Program-made: the position numbers and the translations under genes
Notes under the pieces: model-generated
Database searches by the model: none
Seen by the model: only the letters and a program-made list of their open reading frames with translations
What the model was told of the DNA's origin: nothing
NCBI GenBank assembly: GCA_032622095.1
Contig: CP136062.1
Coordinates: 196,923,887 to 196,987,886, forward strand
From: Siphonodentalium dalli
Lineage: Eukaryota > Mollusca > Scaphopoda > Gadilida > Siphonodentaliidae
Direction of reading: 5' to 3'
Length of the DNA stretch: 64,000 bases
Shown: positions 20,556 through 32,264 of the stretch, in pieces
How positions within the stretch are numbered: position 1 is the stretch's first letter
Layout of the letters: each line of letters starts with the position of its first letter

Positions 20556-20660
20556 CCTTGAAATTGACCACGGCAATAAGCAATGCCATGGGAAACGCTG
20601 TGGCAATACGTGGAATCTATCATGCCACACCATTAAGTTTGCCATGTGACATTTTTGCCG
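20556..20660. mobile_element. Short palindromic repeat family H, copy 2
   Basis: Second copy of the 14.35-kb repeat: CCACGGCAATAAGCAATGCC and TTAAGTTTGCCATGTGACAT. The two copies differ by substitutions and small indels. Confidence 0.55.
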
Positions 20661-20789
20661 TGAGCAACTTGTCATTTCTGAGTCATTCCTATCAATACGC
20701 AATCCGTGTAATCCGGCCTGAAGTTCCACACATGTACTTTTTAAGATCAAATTCTGAATCGTATTCTTTGGTGTAATTTGATCCAATAT

Positions 20790-21500
20790 TGAACACTTTT
20801 GATCTCACCTGAGATGAAGTTTCTGGTGGAACTATAATCATTATTCCTTGTCCGTCAACAATTTTTTAAACATCTTCTCCAGAATCACAAGACTGAATGG
20901 GTTCATATTTGGTGTGAATGTTCCCTTACCTCAGGTAATTCATTCAGATTTGTTCAATTGAGGTCACCAGGTCAAATATGGGCAGAGCCAGGGACATAAC
21001 TCTTTCCTGCCATAGTAATTCTTAAAACGACTTCTTTACCAGAATTTTCATTTCCTGTTAACTGTTGATTGAATAGAGTGAAATTTGGTTTGTTGTGTTA
21101 GAGGCCAAGTTGATTTTGTGTTCCAGTCTCCCATTTTTAACAGAGTTAAAACCTTTTTAGACAACAATTTTTAAATAACGGGACATACATTATTTTTCTG
21201 ACCATCCGTTCGCTTTATTGGTTGCCGGGTGATAACTATAGTAAGTCTGAACTGAATGGAATGAAATTTAGTGAGCTTACTAGCCCAAAATACAGGTCAA
21301 GTTCGAATATGGATTCCGCCCGCCAATTTTTACCAGAGTTATGGCCCTTTGTTGGAATTAACACTGGCGTATTTTGACATGCCCTAGCAATGCTTTTGTT
21401 GGACTGAAAACTTGATCAAAACCAAACTTTGTATGTGGCTGAATTGTTTAGGTATTCTTCTGAAATGCACTTTCAAAACAGACATATTATGCCATGCCTG
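20790..21500. repeat. Diverged family D repeat cluster
   Basis: Repeated motifs GAGTTATGGCCCTTTGTT, GAATGGAATGAAATTTGGT and CAAAATACAGGTCAAGTTCG occur several times in irregular order. No ORF and no clear ends. Related blocks recur at 23370-23640. Confidence 0.5.
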
Positions 21501-21521
21501 GCGGTCCTTTTGTTCATTATT

Positions 21522-22190
21522 GTCCCCCGAAAAATTTATTTTGGGGGGACTATAGAAACGGGGTCCGTCCGTCCGTCACACTTTTGAGTACCTTCATGGT
21601 GTAATCATCTCCTCCTACAAATTTCATCCCAGAGATTTGAAACTTCAGAATATTGTTGCCCACATATTGAAGATGTGCAACATGTATATAGATGACGGAA
21701 AAATTATTTTTTGACGGAGTTATTAACCCTTTTCGACTTAGAATATTTCAACATTTTTTATAATTTTCTGTATGAGGGTACCTTCATGGTGTAATCAACT
21801 CCTCCTACAGTTTTCATCCTACAGATTTGTGAGTTCAGAATATTGTTCCCCATATATTGAAGATGTGCAACATGTATAAAGATGACGGAAAAATTATTTT
21901 TTGACGGAGTTATTAACTCTTTTTGACTTGGAAAATTTCAACATTTTTTATAATTTTTCTGTATGAGGGTACCTTCGTGGTGCAATCAACTCCTCCTACA
22001 GTTTTGATTATAGATATTTGAAACTTCAGAGTATTGTTATCCACATATTGGAGATGTGCAACATGTATATAGATGACGGATTCTTTTTTTTTTTACGGAG
22101 TTATTAACCCTTTTCAACTTAGAAAATTTCAACATTTTTTTTTAATTTCTTCAACAAAGCGGCATCGACTTGCCACTTTTTCGGGGACAC
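21522..22190. mobile_element. Short-TIR element with three 190-bp internal repeats
   Basis: The left end TGTCCCCCGAAAAA pairs with the right end TTTTTCGGGGACA. A CCGTCCGTCCGTC run follows the left end. Inside, GTACCTTC(A/G)TGGTG starts at 21588, 21778 and 21969, giving three 190-191 bp units with GATGTGCAACATGTATA and ACGGAGTTATTAAC in each. It is non-autonomous. Confidence 0.75.
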
Positions 22191-22194
22191 TGTG

Positions 22195-22915
22195 GTCTGC
22201 TGACCTTTTATTTATCCTCAAATGGTCTTTGCATAACCTCAAATTAGTGCCCACCCCAAAAAAAAAACCCTGAAGATGATGCTTTCTATAAGTAATCTGC
22301 AACCTGCGGAAAAGATTATTTGAAATTTCCTACTACCAATGGATCAATTTAATGTAAAATCTTGCACCCATTTCTAGCTTGTAGATTTAATGTACATTAG
22401 CGGCACAAGTTCAGTAGATGAATTTGATGAATGCTGTTGAAAAGGAGTTACCTTTCATTCTTCTGAATCTGTATAGCAGATCCAGATGATCCCTCCCAGT
22501 TCCCATCAACAATCAATGTTTAAAGGAATATCCCATTTTGTTACAGAATCTTATGGATATCGGTGTATGAAGACAATGTTTAATAAATCTTTATTCAGCA
22601 TAAAAAATTTCCATTTTAACAATCTCACATCTTAAACAAATTTTTCATTGACTCACAAATAACAAAGAAATTCAGGATGACTTCTCCTCCGTACATATAT
22701 GTGTAAAGATTAAACTTAATCCAATTAATATAATGGGTTCCTTCCAGGTTTAAAGGCATAAAAATAGGTCATAAAAAATATACACCTACATTTATGTTCT
22801 CAAGCAATTTGATATGGGAAATTTAAGGAAGTGAGGCTTTTGATTAACAAAAAAAAGTATAGAAATTTATGGATTGATACAGGATTTATAGACCATTTAG
22901 GGAATTTTTTAACCT
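22195..22915. other. No recognisable gene
   Basis: Intergenic AT-rich sequence. One minus-strand stretch at about 22449-22515 looks exon-like but lacks an acceptor (see rejected items). Confidence 0.4.
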
Positions 22916-22920
22916 GTTAA

Positions 22921-23148
22921 CCCTTTCATGACGGGAGCGGCGCTAGTGCAGCATTAAAGATCCTGTGCCAGTGCATTCTCTAATATATGCGGGTCTCCCA
23001 CATGGAGCCTCAAATATATAAGAGAATGCACTGGCTTACAAGGTCAATGTATTTTCTTATATATGTGAGGTTCCCTATGGGAGACTCACATATAAGAGAA
23101 TACATTGGCACATGGTTTTCACAAAATTTCAGGAAGTCATGGAAGGGT
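22921..23148. mobile_element. piggyBac-like MITE family C (CATGA-ended), copy
   Basis: TTAA at 22917-22920, then CCCTTTCATGACGGGAG. Two palindromic cassettes follow (CTAATATATGCGGGTCTCCC.. and CTTATATATGTGAGGTTCCC..). The right tip GTCATGGAAGGGTT is mutated, with TTCA in place of TTAA. Confidence 0.75.
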
Positions 23149-23369
23149 TCAGCAGTCTATATAACTCTTAACCAGTATATATCATCCAGTATGTCTTGAA
23201 CAGAAACCTGTCAAATTGTGGATAAATGAAATTTTGACTTTTAAAAGGACATTATGCCTTCGCATTGGGAAATGTGAAAAACATTAACAGTTTTTAAAAC
23301 CATCATCACTAAGAAGAAAATGGAAAAACAGATAGCCGTTGTTCTCAATTTTTACGCCATTTAAAAAAA

Positions 23370-23640
23370 TTGGGACGTATTATGTCATTGGTCTGTCCAC
23401 TTTTGGTTTTCCGATAACTTTAGATAGTCTCAACTGAATGGAATGAAATTTGGTCTGGATTTAATAATACAGGTCGGGTTCTGCCTGCCAATTTTCACCA
23501 GAGTTATGGCCTTTTTGTTGGAATTTGCACTCATTTAGTACGTCTGAAGTGAATGGAATGAAATTTGGAATGTGAGTTTGAATTACAAAATACAGGTCAA
23601 ATTCAAATTTGCGTTCCACATGACAATGTTTTCAACATGC
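23370..23640. repeat. Family D repeat fragment
   Basis: Shares GAATGGAATGAAATTTGG, CAGAGTTATGGCC and AATACAGGTCAAATTCAAAT with the 21-kb cluster. No ends or ORF identified. The following 450 bp hold nothing recognisable. Confidence 0.5.
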
Positions 23641-24113
23641 GCAATTAAGTCATTGGAGAAGAGTGTTCACCAAAACACTTGAACATTCACTGTGTAATTA
23701 CTTGATCCCATTCATTCATTGTATGGATGTTAATTAACCCTTCCGTTACAAAATGGATTTTTCCACTCAGTTATAAAAGTGTACATTTTATTCATCTGGA
23801 GGGATGTTCAATGTCTATGTTCTTCACAGTGATGATGGATTTACGAACATTTTTGATTTTCACATTTACCCACCACAAGTGCATTGTGTCCCTTTAAGCT
23901 CTTGAAATATTCGTGGTAATTTTACAATTAAATATATCTTAAGAGACTCTTTGGCTGATACCTGAGAACATAGTATTTTTATGTGGCCTTATTGTTAACA
24001 TATTTACAATGTAAAAAAAGTGGCTCAAACTAATCATCAAGGGAATGTTTTTGCAAAATTAAAAATTCCACCATTATTGACCTTGCAATCAATTATTAAC
24101 TTACAGTAATGCA

Positions 24114-24283
24114 CTAAATAATCGACTCCTTAACCACAGCAGAATTATGGGTAATTTTTCAGGATTTAGTCGGAAATATGGCTTGTTGCCATTCATTGGA
24201 AAGCTCAGTGAGAGCTTTCTGATGAATGGCAACAAGCCATAATTCTGCTGTGGTTAAGGAGTCGATTATTTAGGGCATTATTG
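24114..24283. mobile_element. Mariner-like MITE family A, full copy
   Basis: CAGTAATGCACTAAATAATC at the left, GGGCATTATTG at the right, TA on both flanks. Nearly perfect palindrome around GGAAAGCTCAGTGAGAGCTTTC. Confidence 0.82.
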
Positions 24284-24777
24284 TACATAATGCTTGTTAA
24301 GTCTTCTGCTGAGATTACACTGTTGCGTAAGAAAATCTCAACAACATGGTTTCCATTTCATCAGTGGCTGTTTTTGATTTCGTTAAGTGTTTTCTTCTAG
24401 AGAATATTAAAAAAATAACTGATTTATCACACACAACTATTAAGACCTAATAAGAAAACATAGCAACACATTTAAATCTGTTACGGTAAATTGCCAAAAA
24501 AAATAATTTTCAATTAACTCATGCAACTCTTGTCAAAGCCAATTTAATATGTAGAAAAAAACATTTTAATGATAACTCATTGCCGGCAGTCATAATCATA
24601 ATGCTAGACGGTGAGTTCTCTCGCACCCAGCACCAAGACAGCTAAGTTGTGCCATGATTTGAGTTTCAGCAAATATAACATGTTTTATAAAACGCAAACC
24701 TGTCCTAATAATAAGTTCAACAAACAGTTTGATAAACAGGAACACCATACAGATTCCCATTCATTAACCCTTTACCC

Positions 24778-25173
24778 AACAGAACGCGGCCCTGTGTCAA
24801 TGCATTCTCTTATATATGCGAGTCGACCATAGGTCGCCTCGCATATATAAGAGAATGCATTGGCTTAACACATATTAAAAATGATAAAATTGTCAAAGAA
24901 TGTAGAAAAATATCATAAAAATTGTTAAAAAATGTAAGAAAAAATTATAAAATTGTTAAAGAATGCATTCTCTTATATATGCGAGGCGACCTATGGTCGA
25001 CTCGCATATATAAGAGAATGCATTGGCACAGGGCATAACTGTAACCATCACAATGTGGTCAATGAACCGGTTCCAATGATATCCATATTTGTATGGTGTT
25101 ATTGAGACAGACCGAAGATATTTTAGGCTGTTGAAGCTTTATTTGGGCGTTTTTGGCCGGTTTATTGGGTTTG
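24778..25173. mobile_element. piggyBac-like MITE family C (ACCCAACA-ended), copy
   Basis: TTAA at 24774-24777 then CCCTTTACCCAACAG. Two oppositely oriented palindromic cassettes (24802-24865 and 24962-25027) enclose an AT-rich spacer. The right tip GTTTATTGGGTTTG is eroded but TTAA (25174-25177) follows. Confidence 0.78.
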
Positions 25174-25338
25174 TTAATTTGTATGGAATTTCTGATAATA
25201 TGCTCAATAAGCAGCCTAATGGAATCAGATGACGTATTGGTTTCGAGTTATCATATGACTAAACAGCTATGAAATTATATTTTGATTGACAATGTATGAC
25301 TATGTACTACAAAAAAAACTCATTCAAATTATGTGATA

Positions 25339-25539
25339 CAGTAATGCCCTAAGTAATCGACTCCTTAACCACAGCAGAATTATGGGTTACTTTTCAGGTT
25401 TAGTCGGAAATATGGATTGTTGACATTCATCGGAAAGCTCTGTCGGAAATATGGCAACAAGCCATATTTCCGACTAAATCCTGAAAAGTTACCCATTATT
25501 CTGCTGTAGTTAAGGAGTCGATTACTTAGGGCATTACTG
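25339..25539. mobile_element. Mariner-like MITE family A, full copy
   Basis: CAGTAATGCCCTAAGTAATC to GGGCATTACTG with TA at 25337-25338 and 25540-25541. The arms carry the ACAGCAGAATTATGGGTAAC motif. Confidence 0.85.
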
Positions 25540-25544
25540 TATAG

Positions 25545-26150
25545 ACATGAACTCGCACTAACGAAAGCATCATCAATATGAAATAAAAGCAACAGTTTTT
25601 TCTGCCTTTTACAAATATACAGAAGTAAATGATGTCACGACAACAATTTGAGTATCCAAAATATTTTGATATAAAAATATGATCTTGAAATTCATTATTA
25701 CTCCAGGGGTCAATACTAATGAAAGTGTCAATGACACTGTGGCTCAAGTTGGAGAAGGGATAATGTCATACATATCAGTCAATGGAGCGATAAGGAATGC
25801 AGAAAGTTTAAGTGATACCAGAGGTCAACCCAAAGAGATTTCATGTTTGGGATCAATTGGATGAAAAGTTTTGGCAGTAGGGAATGCCGAAGTATTTAGC
25901 GATGCAAAGATTGAATATAATTCAAATTTGATAGCTCCCATCTGGAAGTGATGCTGAACACACCTGTAAATTTTGTTGGCTGCAGGGTGTGCCGATGGAT
26001 TCAAATGTCATCATAGAATGACATAGATGGCTGCTGTCAGCCATATTTTTTTAAACGAAATTTAGTAAAATAGGCAATAGCTCAAACTTGAATTTGTCAA
26101 GCTGAGCTAAAAATTTCTACATGAGTAATTTACAAGAAAGCAAAATTTCA
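25545..26150. other. No recognisable gene
   Basis: A 61-codon ORF (25679-25864) reads smoothly but matches no family I know and lacks splice support. The rest is AT-rich without structure. Confidence 0.35.
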
Positions 26151-26162
26151 AAATATAATCGG

Positions 26163-26604
26163 CAAGCCTGCAAATAGCGTGTCTGTCATTTGCAGAATGA
26201 GGTCCCCAGAGGGTGAATTTAGTGACGCTATCCCGCATAGTGGGCTAGCATCACTAAATTCACCTTCTGGGGACCTCATTCTGCTTAGGCCCTCAACTGA
26301 TATGGCAGACCTAGGATCAGATTGAAGTTCCCCAGTTGAAGTTGATGTTCACCCATTGGGCACCTCAATTATGAATTTTATCTTCTGCAAATTAGGGGAT
26401 ATAGAAACTTCCTAGAAGGGAAATGTAACTAAAAACAATCTTAATTTGATACTATAGATACTTCCCAGAAGATGAAGCCTAAGCAGAATGAGGTCTCCAG
26501 AGGGTGACTTTTGTGATGCTAGCCCGCTGTGCGGGATAGCATCACTAAATTCATCCTCTGGGGACCTTATTCTGCAAATGACAGACAAGCTATTTGCAGG
26601 CTTG
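26163..26604. mobile_element. hAT-like MITE family B, full copy with 8-bp TSD
   Basis: Ends CAAGCCTGCAAATAGCGTG and its inverse, flanked by ATAATCGG at 26155-26162 and again at 26605-26612. Two palindromic cassettes (26192-26282, 26487-26578) surround a middle with CCTAGGATCAGATTG. An 8-bp TSD is the hAT signature. Confidence 0.88.
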
Positions 26605-27118
26605 ATAATCGGCATTACTACCTCTTTTGGTGGGATTCTTATTAGTAATACTTTATCTTCGCAGCCTAGGGGTATAAACCATTGACTTAAATTTTTACAG
26701 TAATTTGGTAATTTACATGTAATGAAGTTTTATAGTACTGACCCCATGATACAATAAATTTCGAGCTTTCTGAGTCTTACTTAGGCTCAATTACAACTTA
26801 AAGATTTATTCAGGGTTCCAGCTAGTAGGATTGTAATTCAAGTTGAATTTTTTTCGCTAAAACATGCCTTTGATTGGCTGAGAGCTGCTAACTTTAGTTT
26901 TCTATTCACAAGCATCATCTGCTGAAGCGTGCACAAATTTAGAATAGAGTACGCTGCTATTAACAATGCGCATCAAATATGTCACTGCTCTACCAGGAGT
27001 AGCGTAATCAAGTTCAACCAGAAAGTTGTTTATTATAGATATGATGAACAGGAAGTTGTTCGGCGCTGCTCCTGTTAACACAATGGAGCGTACCCAGCGA
27101 TTTGATCTCACTTCATAG

Positions 27119-27293
27119 CATGTAATACTATAAGTAATCGACTTCTTAACCACAGCAGAATTATGGGTAACTTTTCAGGATTTAGTCGGAAATATGGCTT
27201 GTTGCCATTCATCGGAAAGCTCTCCATCTAAATCCTGAAAAGTTACCCATAATTCTGCTGTGGTTAAGAAGTCGATTACTTAGAGCATTACTG
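27119..27293. mobile_element. Mariner-like MITE family A, copy
   Basis: Left tip degraded (TGTAATACTATAAGTAATCG), right tip GAGCATTACTG followed by TA. The body is shortened around GGAAAGCTCTCC. Confidence 0.75.
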
Positions 27294-27299
27294 TATAAT

Positions 27300-28285
27300 G
27301 CCTATAAAAGTACTATTGGAACAGATTCTTTTAAATGTTTAGGCCACACAAGGGTAATGTTTTGGTTCCCGGCAATTTTTTTTAACTTTAACTTCGATGA
27401 CTAACTAATATAACACCACATGATACAATAACTTAGTGAAAAGACATTATATGAATGGTCTCAAACATTGGAAGATCAAAATCAGTGATTTATATTTATT
27501 TATACATTAATTATAACAAGCTTTAATTTCAATTTGCAAATATCTTGAAATTATTGTGTTATTATAAGATATCCCCCTTCAATTGACATTGGGGGGGGGG
27601 GGGTACTCCCGCAAGAAATATTTTGAAAATGCCATGCATTGAGTGAGAGAAAATCTAGGGACTCACTAAATTGAAGGTGAAGAGAGTTTATCCTGGTTTA
27701 TAAAATTTTAAATTCCAATAAATGTATGTATTGTAACGAGGGTGATGCTATTTAAACAACACCCACTGAGTAAAATTGAGTTCCACTGATTTATTTAGGT
27801 AATAATTCCTCCATTAATTCATGACACCATGAATAAGGTAGATTTTTTTTTTTTTTTTTTCAGAGGTGACTAATGACTAAAATAAAATAAAAATCATGCG
27901 GAAGGGGAAGGGTTTCGGGAGCATGCATGCAGGCCAAAGAACCGTAATATTGACAGGCTCATTCAGAAAATGTTTTCATGCTTGAATCCATGAATATCCA
28001 ACTGAACAGAATATGTTTATCTTCTAAATATAGCACTCATAACCGCTAAATGTGAAAAATAAAGTTAATTTGTCATTTTGGAGCCAATAGCTCAAACAGC
28101 CAAATTTGTATTGGCCGATACGACTAAAAGTGCTTTATGCAGAATTCTAATTTTAAATACCGGAGTCAATATAGAAAGAGACAAGAGCCCTGCATACATC
28201 TTTAAGAGACAAGAGCCCTGCATATATCTTTAAGAGAAATGAGCCCTGCATACATCTTTAAGAAACAGGCCTCAAAATATGGTGC
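27300..28285. other. No recognisable gene; simple-sequence runs
   Basis: Contains a 13-base G run at 27591-27603, a T run near 27847 and a short direct repeat (AGAGCCCTGCATA, 28185-28255). No exon or element boundary is supportable. Confidence 0.4.
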
Positions 28286-28680
28286 TGGACATTTGCAGAA
28301 TGAGGTTCCCAGAGGGTGAATTTACTGACGCTACCCTGCACAGCGGCTAGCATCAACAAATTCATGCTCTGTGGACCTCATTCTGCATGGCCTCATCTGC
28401 TAAGGATCTGGGAACATTGTTATGTGCACTCATTGGGCACCTCGATTATGCAATGTGTCATCTGCTAATTTTGGGATATAGAGAAACTATAAAAAGAATG
28501 TACGACACAATGCAAAATCAAGGTGCCCAATGGGTACACACCACCATCTTCACATCTGGAAACTTAAATCTGTATCTAGGTCTCCCATAGCAGATATGAG
28601 GTCATGCAAATTGAGGTCCCTGTGTGGGGTAGTATCACTAAATTTAACCTCTGGGGACCTAATTCAGCATCATGTTTTGA
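28285..28680. mobile_element. hAT-like MITE family B, eroded copy
   Basis: One cassette at about 28297-28386 and a partial one at about 28605-28672, with the family middle (CTCGATTATGCAATGTGTCA) between. Tips are not preserved. Confidence 0.6.
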
Positions 28681-28768
28681 GGACTGTTAAGAAACATCCA
28701 TAACTCATCAATGGTGATGTGATATGTCACCAGAACAAAAATTAGTGCAATATTTACATGATTATAGG

Positions 28769-29008
28769 CAAGCCTTGAAATAGTGTGTCTGTCATTTGCA
28801 GAATGAGGTCCCCAGAGGGAGAATTTAGTGATGCTACCCCGCATAGCGGGCTAGCATCACCAAATTCACCCTCTGCTTACACCTCAGCAGAATGAGGTTC
28901 CCAGAGGGTGAATATGGTGATGCTAGCCCGCTATGTGGGGTAGCATCACTAAGTTCACCCTCTGGGGACCTCATTCTGCAAATGACAGACACACTATATC
29001 AAGGCTTG
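28769..29008. mobile_element. hAT-like MITE family B, short copy with 8-bp TSD
   Basis: CAAGCCTTGAAATAGTG to CAAGGCTTG, flanked by ATTATAGG (28761-28768) and ATTATAGA (29009-29016). The two cassettes are nearly adjacent because the usual middle section is deleted. Confidence 0.82.
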
Positions 29009-29049
29009 ATTATAGACAAACAGCAAACCAGATGTTATTATACAGTTAT

Positions 29050-29171
29050 CGCATTGTTTCGAGGTTGACACGAGGAATTGTCAACCCGATGAAGTCAATA
29101 TTCACCAAGGCCGAGGTGAATATTGGCTTCCGAGGGCTGACAATTCCTCGTGTCAACCAAGAAACAATGCG
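29050..29171. mobile_element. Long perfect-type hairpin, about 120 bp
   Basis: CGCATTGTTTCGAGGTTGAC on the left pairs with GTCAACC..GAAACAATGCG on the right. The inner GTGAATATTGG pairs with TCAATATTCACC. This is a MITE-like palindrome without obvious TSD. Confidence 0.6.
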
Positions 29172-29560
29172 ATATCTGTTTTATTATATGAAACGCGCTT
29201 TGATTGGACAAGACGTTGTGTTATTGAACGTCGCTGGAAAACCTGATCAATTTTCAGGTCTGATAATAAGTTATGTTAACCCCTGAAGTTTCTGACGTCA
29301 CTCAGAACTGATATTAACCTGTTGTTTCATTAATGAGGTGAACATCGTTATATATCTCGATTTTTTCGTTACGTTTTAACATAGGAATTGGGTAAAGAAA
29401 CTTAAGATCATATAATAAAACATTATGTTAACATGATGATAGTCAAGGAACAGTGAACATGATGGTCAGACAGTGATGCTCCAAATTTTGTGTTTACCAA
29501 TGGACGTTGGAAGTCAGAGATATGATGTGATCCACGTAATTTGGTAGTAGGGACAATATT
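29172..29560. other. No recognisable gene
   Basis: AT-rich intergenic sequence following the hairpin. Nothing supportable. Confidence 0.35.
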
Positions 29561-29565
29561 GGTTG

Positions 29566-29678
29566 ATTCCTAAAATTCCAATAACAATCGCTCAAGTAAA
29601 AGCTATATTTCACAATTCTAGGTTAAACTGTTTAAACAACACAGATGATATACAAAATATTGTTGGAATTTTAGGAAT
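29566..29678. repeat. Inverted repeat
   Basis: ATTCCTAAAATTCCAATAAC pairs with its near-inverse ATTGTTGGAATTTTAGGAAT, with about 70 bp between. Possibly a small MITE. Confidence 0.55.
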
Positions 29679-30030
29679 CGTATTAGCCATTCTAGAGTTA
29701 TGGCCATTAGACGTTATGACGAATTAAGTGATGCACCTTGTTTTAATTTTGATTGGAAATGTGAATATAATTTATTAAAAGGATGAATGATTCTTAAAGG
29801 TCGGGGCATTGCAGTTGCTAGGAGTCGGTCATCTGCTCTAATACATAAATTGATTTTACAGCTGGGGCTTCATGCTGGTTTACAAACACAAGTACTCATG
29901 CTCTGTTCTTGCCTCTAAAATGTTCACCGCCGAAAACATATAGGTAATTCCATCCTGCATGGCAGCATGGGATTGCATATTTTGCGTATGTAGGATGGTT
30001 CAACCAATATCGGGATATATGATACTGAAA

Positions 30031-30331
30031 CATCTCGTAAAGCTACTGGGAAGGAATTTACCAGCGTTTCATTGCTGGTGCAGCTACGAGTTATCTCGTA
30101 GTTATACAAATATAAAGTTTTTGATGACTTAGATAACATAGAGTGCTGTATAGATGTAAGCATATCCTGTATAAGACAAAGTAAATGAATTTATATGTAA
30201 ACACTCTACGTTATCTAACATGTCACAAAAGTACTATTTATATACCTACAAGATAACTCGTAGCTAGCACCAGCAATGAACACTGGTAAATTCCTAGCCA
30301 AGGGCCGATAAGTTATCTCGTAGTAGCTTTA
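30031..30331. mobile_element. Foldback MITE, about 300 bp
   Basis: Arms of about 115 bp share GGAATTTACCAG, TTCATTGCTGGTGC, GCTACGAGTTATC and ACATAGAGTG in inverted order. It ends 235 bp before an exon on the + strand. TSD unclear. Confidence 0.7.
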
Positions 30332-30401
30332 TAACACATTTCAGCATTGTATAACCTGATTGTGGTTGAATATAATTGTATAAGACATGATATATGAATA
30401 T

Positions 30402-30402
<1 letters not shown>

Positions 30403-30458
<56 letters not shown>
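30403..30458. repeat. Dinucleotide microsatellite (CA)n
   Basis: A short CATA run passes into about 21 uninterrupted CA units. Confidence 0.97.
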
Positions 30459-30461
<3 letters not shown>

Positions 30462-30565
30462 GTACACTCATTGCCAGCAAATTGAACTTGACTGCATGGG
30501 TAAACAAGCCACATGTATTGGATTGTTTATACATTTGATGTAGGGCTAGTTCGAGTTTCCAACAG

Positions 30566-30625
30566 CCTCTGGCACTATCCAAATCTTCCACTCAGAATTT
30601 AACCACTATAAAGCCAGTGATGCAG
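30566..30625 (+). CDS. Internal exon of an unrecognised gene
   Basis: A 60-bp segment between a TTTCCAACAG acceptor and a GTATGT donor. Read with two leading bases it encodes SGTIQIFHSEFNHYKASDA plus the first base of a Gly codon. The exon at 37382 begins with the two bases that complete GGT, so the two exons splice in phase. I do not recognise the family. Upstream exons were not found; the 235 bp before it end in a foldback MITE. The intron after it (6.8 kb) holds a piggyBac-like MITE and a large TIR element. It is a short exon, so chance is possible. Confidence 0.5.
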
Positions 30626-30722
30626 GTATGTAATAAATATTGAACAGCTGATAATCAGATAATTAGAAATAAAAGGCTGCCATGATAAAGTGGCTTTATT
30701 TGACATTTTGTTGGCATTTTAA

Positions 30723-31180
30723 CCCTTTACCCAACAAAAATGCCGAAATAAAGCTTCAACAGCCTAAAATATCTTCGGTCTGTCTCAATAACACCATACA
30801 AATATGGATATCATTGGAACCGGTTCATTGACCACATTGTGATGGTTACAGTTATGCCCTGTGCCAATGCATTCTCTTATATATGCGAGTCGACCATAGG
30901 TCGCCTCGAATATATAAGAGAATGCATTGGCCTAAAAAAATTCTTTTTTTACCACTTTTTACAGCTGCTTTTTATAAATTTTTCTTACATTCTTTAACAA
31001 TTTTATAATTTTTTCTTACAGTTTTTAATTTTTTTTAAATATTTTTCTACATTCTTTGACAATTTTATCATATTTAATATGTGTTAAGCCAATGCATTCT
31101 CTTATATATTCGAGGCGACCTATGGTCGACTCGCATATATAAGAGAATGCATTGGCAGGGCCGTTCTGTTGGGTAAAGGG
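30723..31180. mobile_element. piggyBac-like MITE family C (ACCCAACA-ended), full copy
   Basis: TTAA at 30719-30722 and 31181-31184, tips CCCTTTACCCAACA and TGTTGGGTAAAGGG. Two 70-bp palindromic cassettes surround an AT-rich spacer of short TTTTTACA-type repeats. It lies in the intron of the unrecognised gene. Confidence 0.88.
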
Positions 31181-31189
31181 TTAATAAAT

Positions 31190-31915
31190 GAAAACTGTGA
31201 TTCTGGGAACAACCATTGAATCAAACTTTGCTTCCAACTGTCTATGTTAACTATTTCTGAATAACGCAAAATTGGGTCAATCTAATCATTGCAAGCATGC
31301 AACTATTAAATTAAAAAAATGTTCAACATAACTATTTTATATTGTTTTGATGAAAGACCCAATATGACAATGCATGTACAAGTTTGATATTTCCTAAAAA
31401 ATAGAATCAGCTATACGTCAAGTGTCATGTGTACTGCAAGCTAGTAGACAGATAATAATAAGTCGAAAATACCCTGTAGGACCATGTGGCTTTATCCACC
31501 AAAGTTACACAGTTCAATATTGATGCCTCCTGCATATTGGTCTGATTATTTGGATACAATACCAATGGAGCGATTATAAGCAAAATGAACCTGATGTCAT
31601 ATAAGTATTATTGAGATGGCATAGTATAGATACCGATATGTTAGTACAAAGGCCTTATACTGTTTTTCAAATTCAATATGACCTTGAATATATCCATGCA
31701 AACCTTAATAATACCGTAACTTTGGTGTAGCGATTAAAAATTAATTGATGCTAACAGATACGGTACTGATATTCTTACTGATTATAATCGGTATACCAAA
31801 ATACCCCCCAGCAATAGAGCTAAGGAAATTTGACTTGTATGTATGTCAATAAAGATTAAGTTGTTGGGAATTGACAGTTTGACAATGTCATTGAATTCAT
31901 TTATAACAGATAAAA
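31190..31915. other. Intron, no feature recognised
   Basis: AT-rich sequence between the MITE and the large TIR element. No ORF or repeat boundary. Confidence 0.4.
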
Positions 31916-31919
31916 AAAA

Positions 31920-32264
31920 CAATATTTTTCTAAATAAGTAAAATATATATCTCCTAGAAGTATCTTGCCCACTGAACTATATGGTATATCCCCAATATTA
32001 ACAAGGAAGGGTTAACAAACCCCCGCGTTGAAAACGGAACAAAAATTCTGTGGTACATTTTATCCTGTTTCCTGACCGGTAACCTCTGATGACGTCATCT
32101 CCCAATGTCCATTTAAACTCGACGCCAGATCGTTATTCTCACTTTCCCCCCATTATGACATTCCTCGTGAGCGGGGTGGGTGCGAAGCCCTGGGAGGGAG
32201 CTCAGAGATCAGTGGGCAAAATACTTCTAGGAGATATATATTTTACTTATTTAGAAAAATATTG
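31920..32264. repeat. Inverted-repeat-bounded unit at the left end of element E1
   Basis: About 55 bp at 31920-31975 (CTAAATAAGTAAAATATATA, CTCCTAGAAGTATCTTGCCC) recurs inverted at 32210-32264. Immediately after it the second tip GTATCTCCGTCAAAGGTATC starts. The same arrangement occurs at 52448-52772. The segment could in principle invert. Confidence 0.8.

Noticed and set aside
22449-22515. Minus-strand segment reading IVDGNWEGSSGSAIQIQKNE before a GTAACT donor
   Set aside because: The frame is closed by TAA just upstream and no AG acceptor or in-frame ATG lies between, so it cannot be an internal or first exon as it stands. The overlapping second frame is also open.
29862-29943. Plus-strand exon-like piece after TTGATTTTACAG encoding GFMLVYKHKYSCSVLASKMF
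   Set aside because: That frame hits TAG exactly at the GTAATT donor, and the other open frame ends in a phase incompatible with the exon at 30566. It could be a terminal exon of another gene, but there is no further support.
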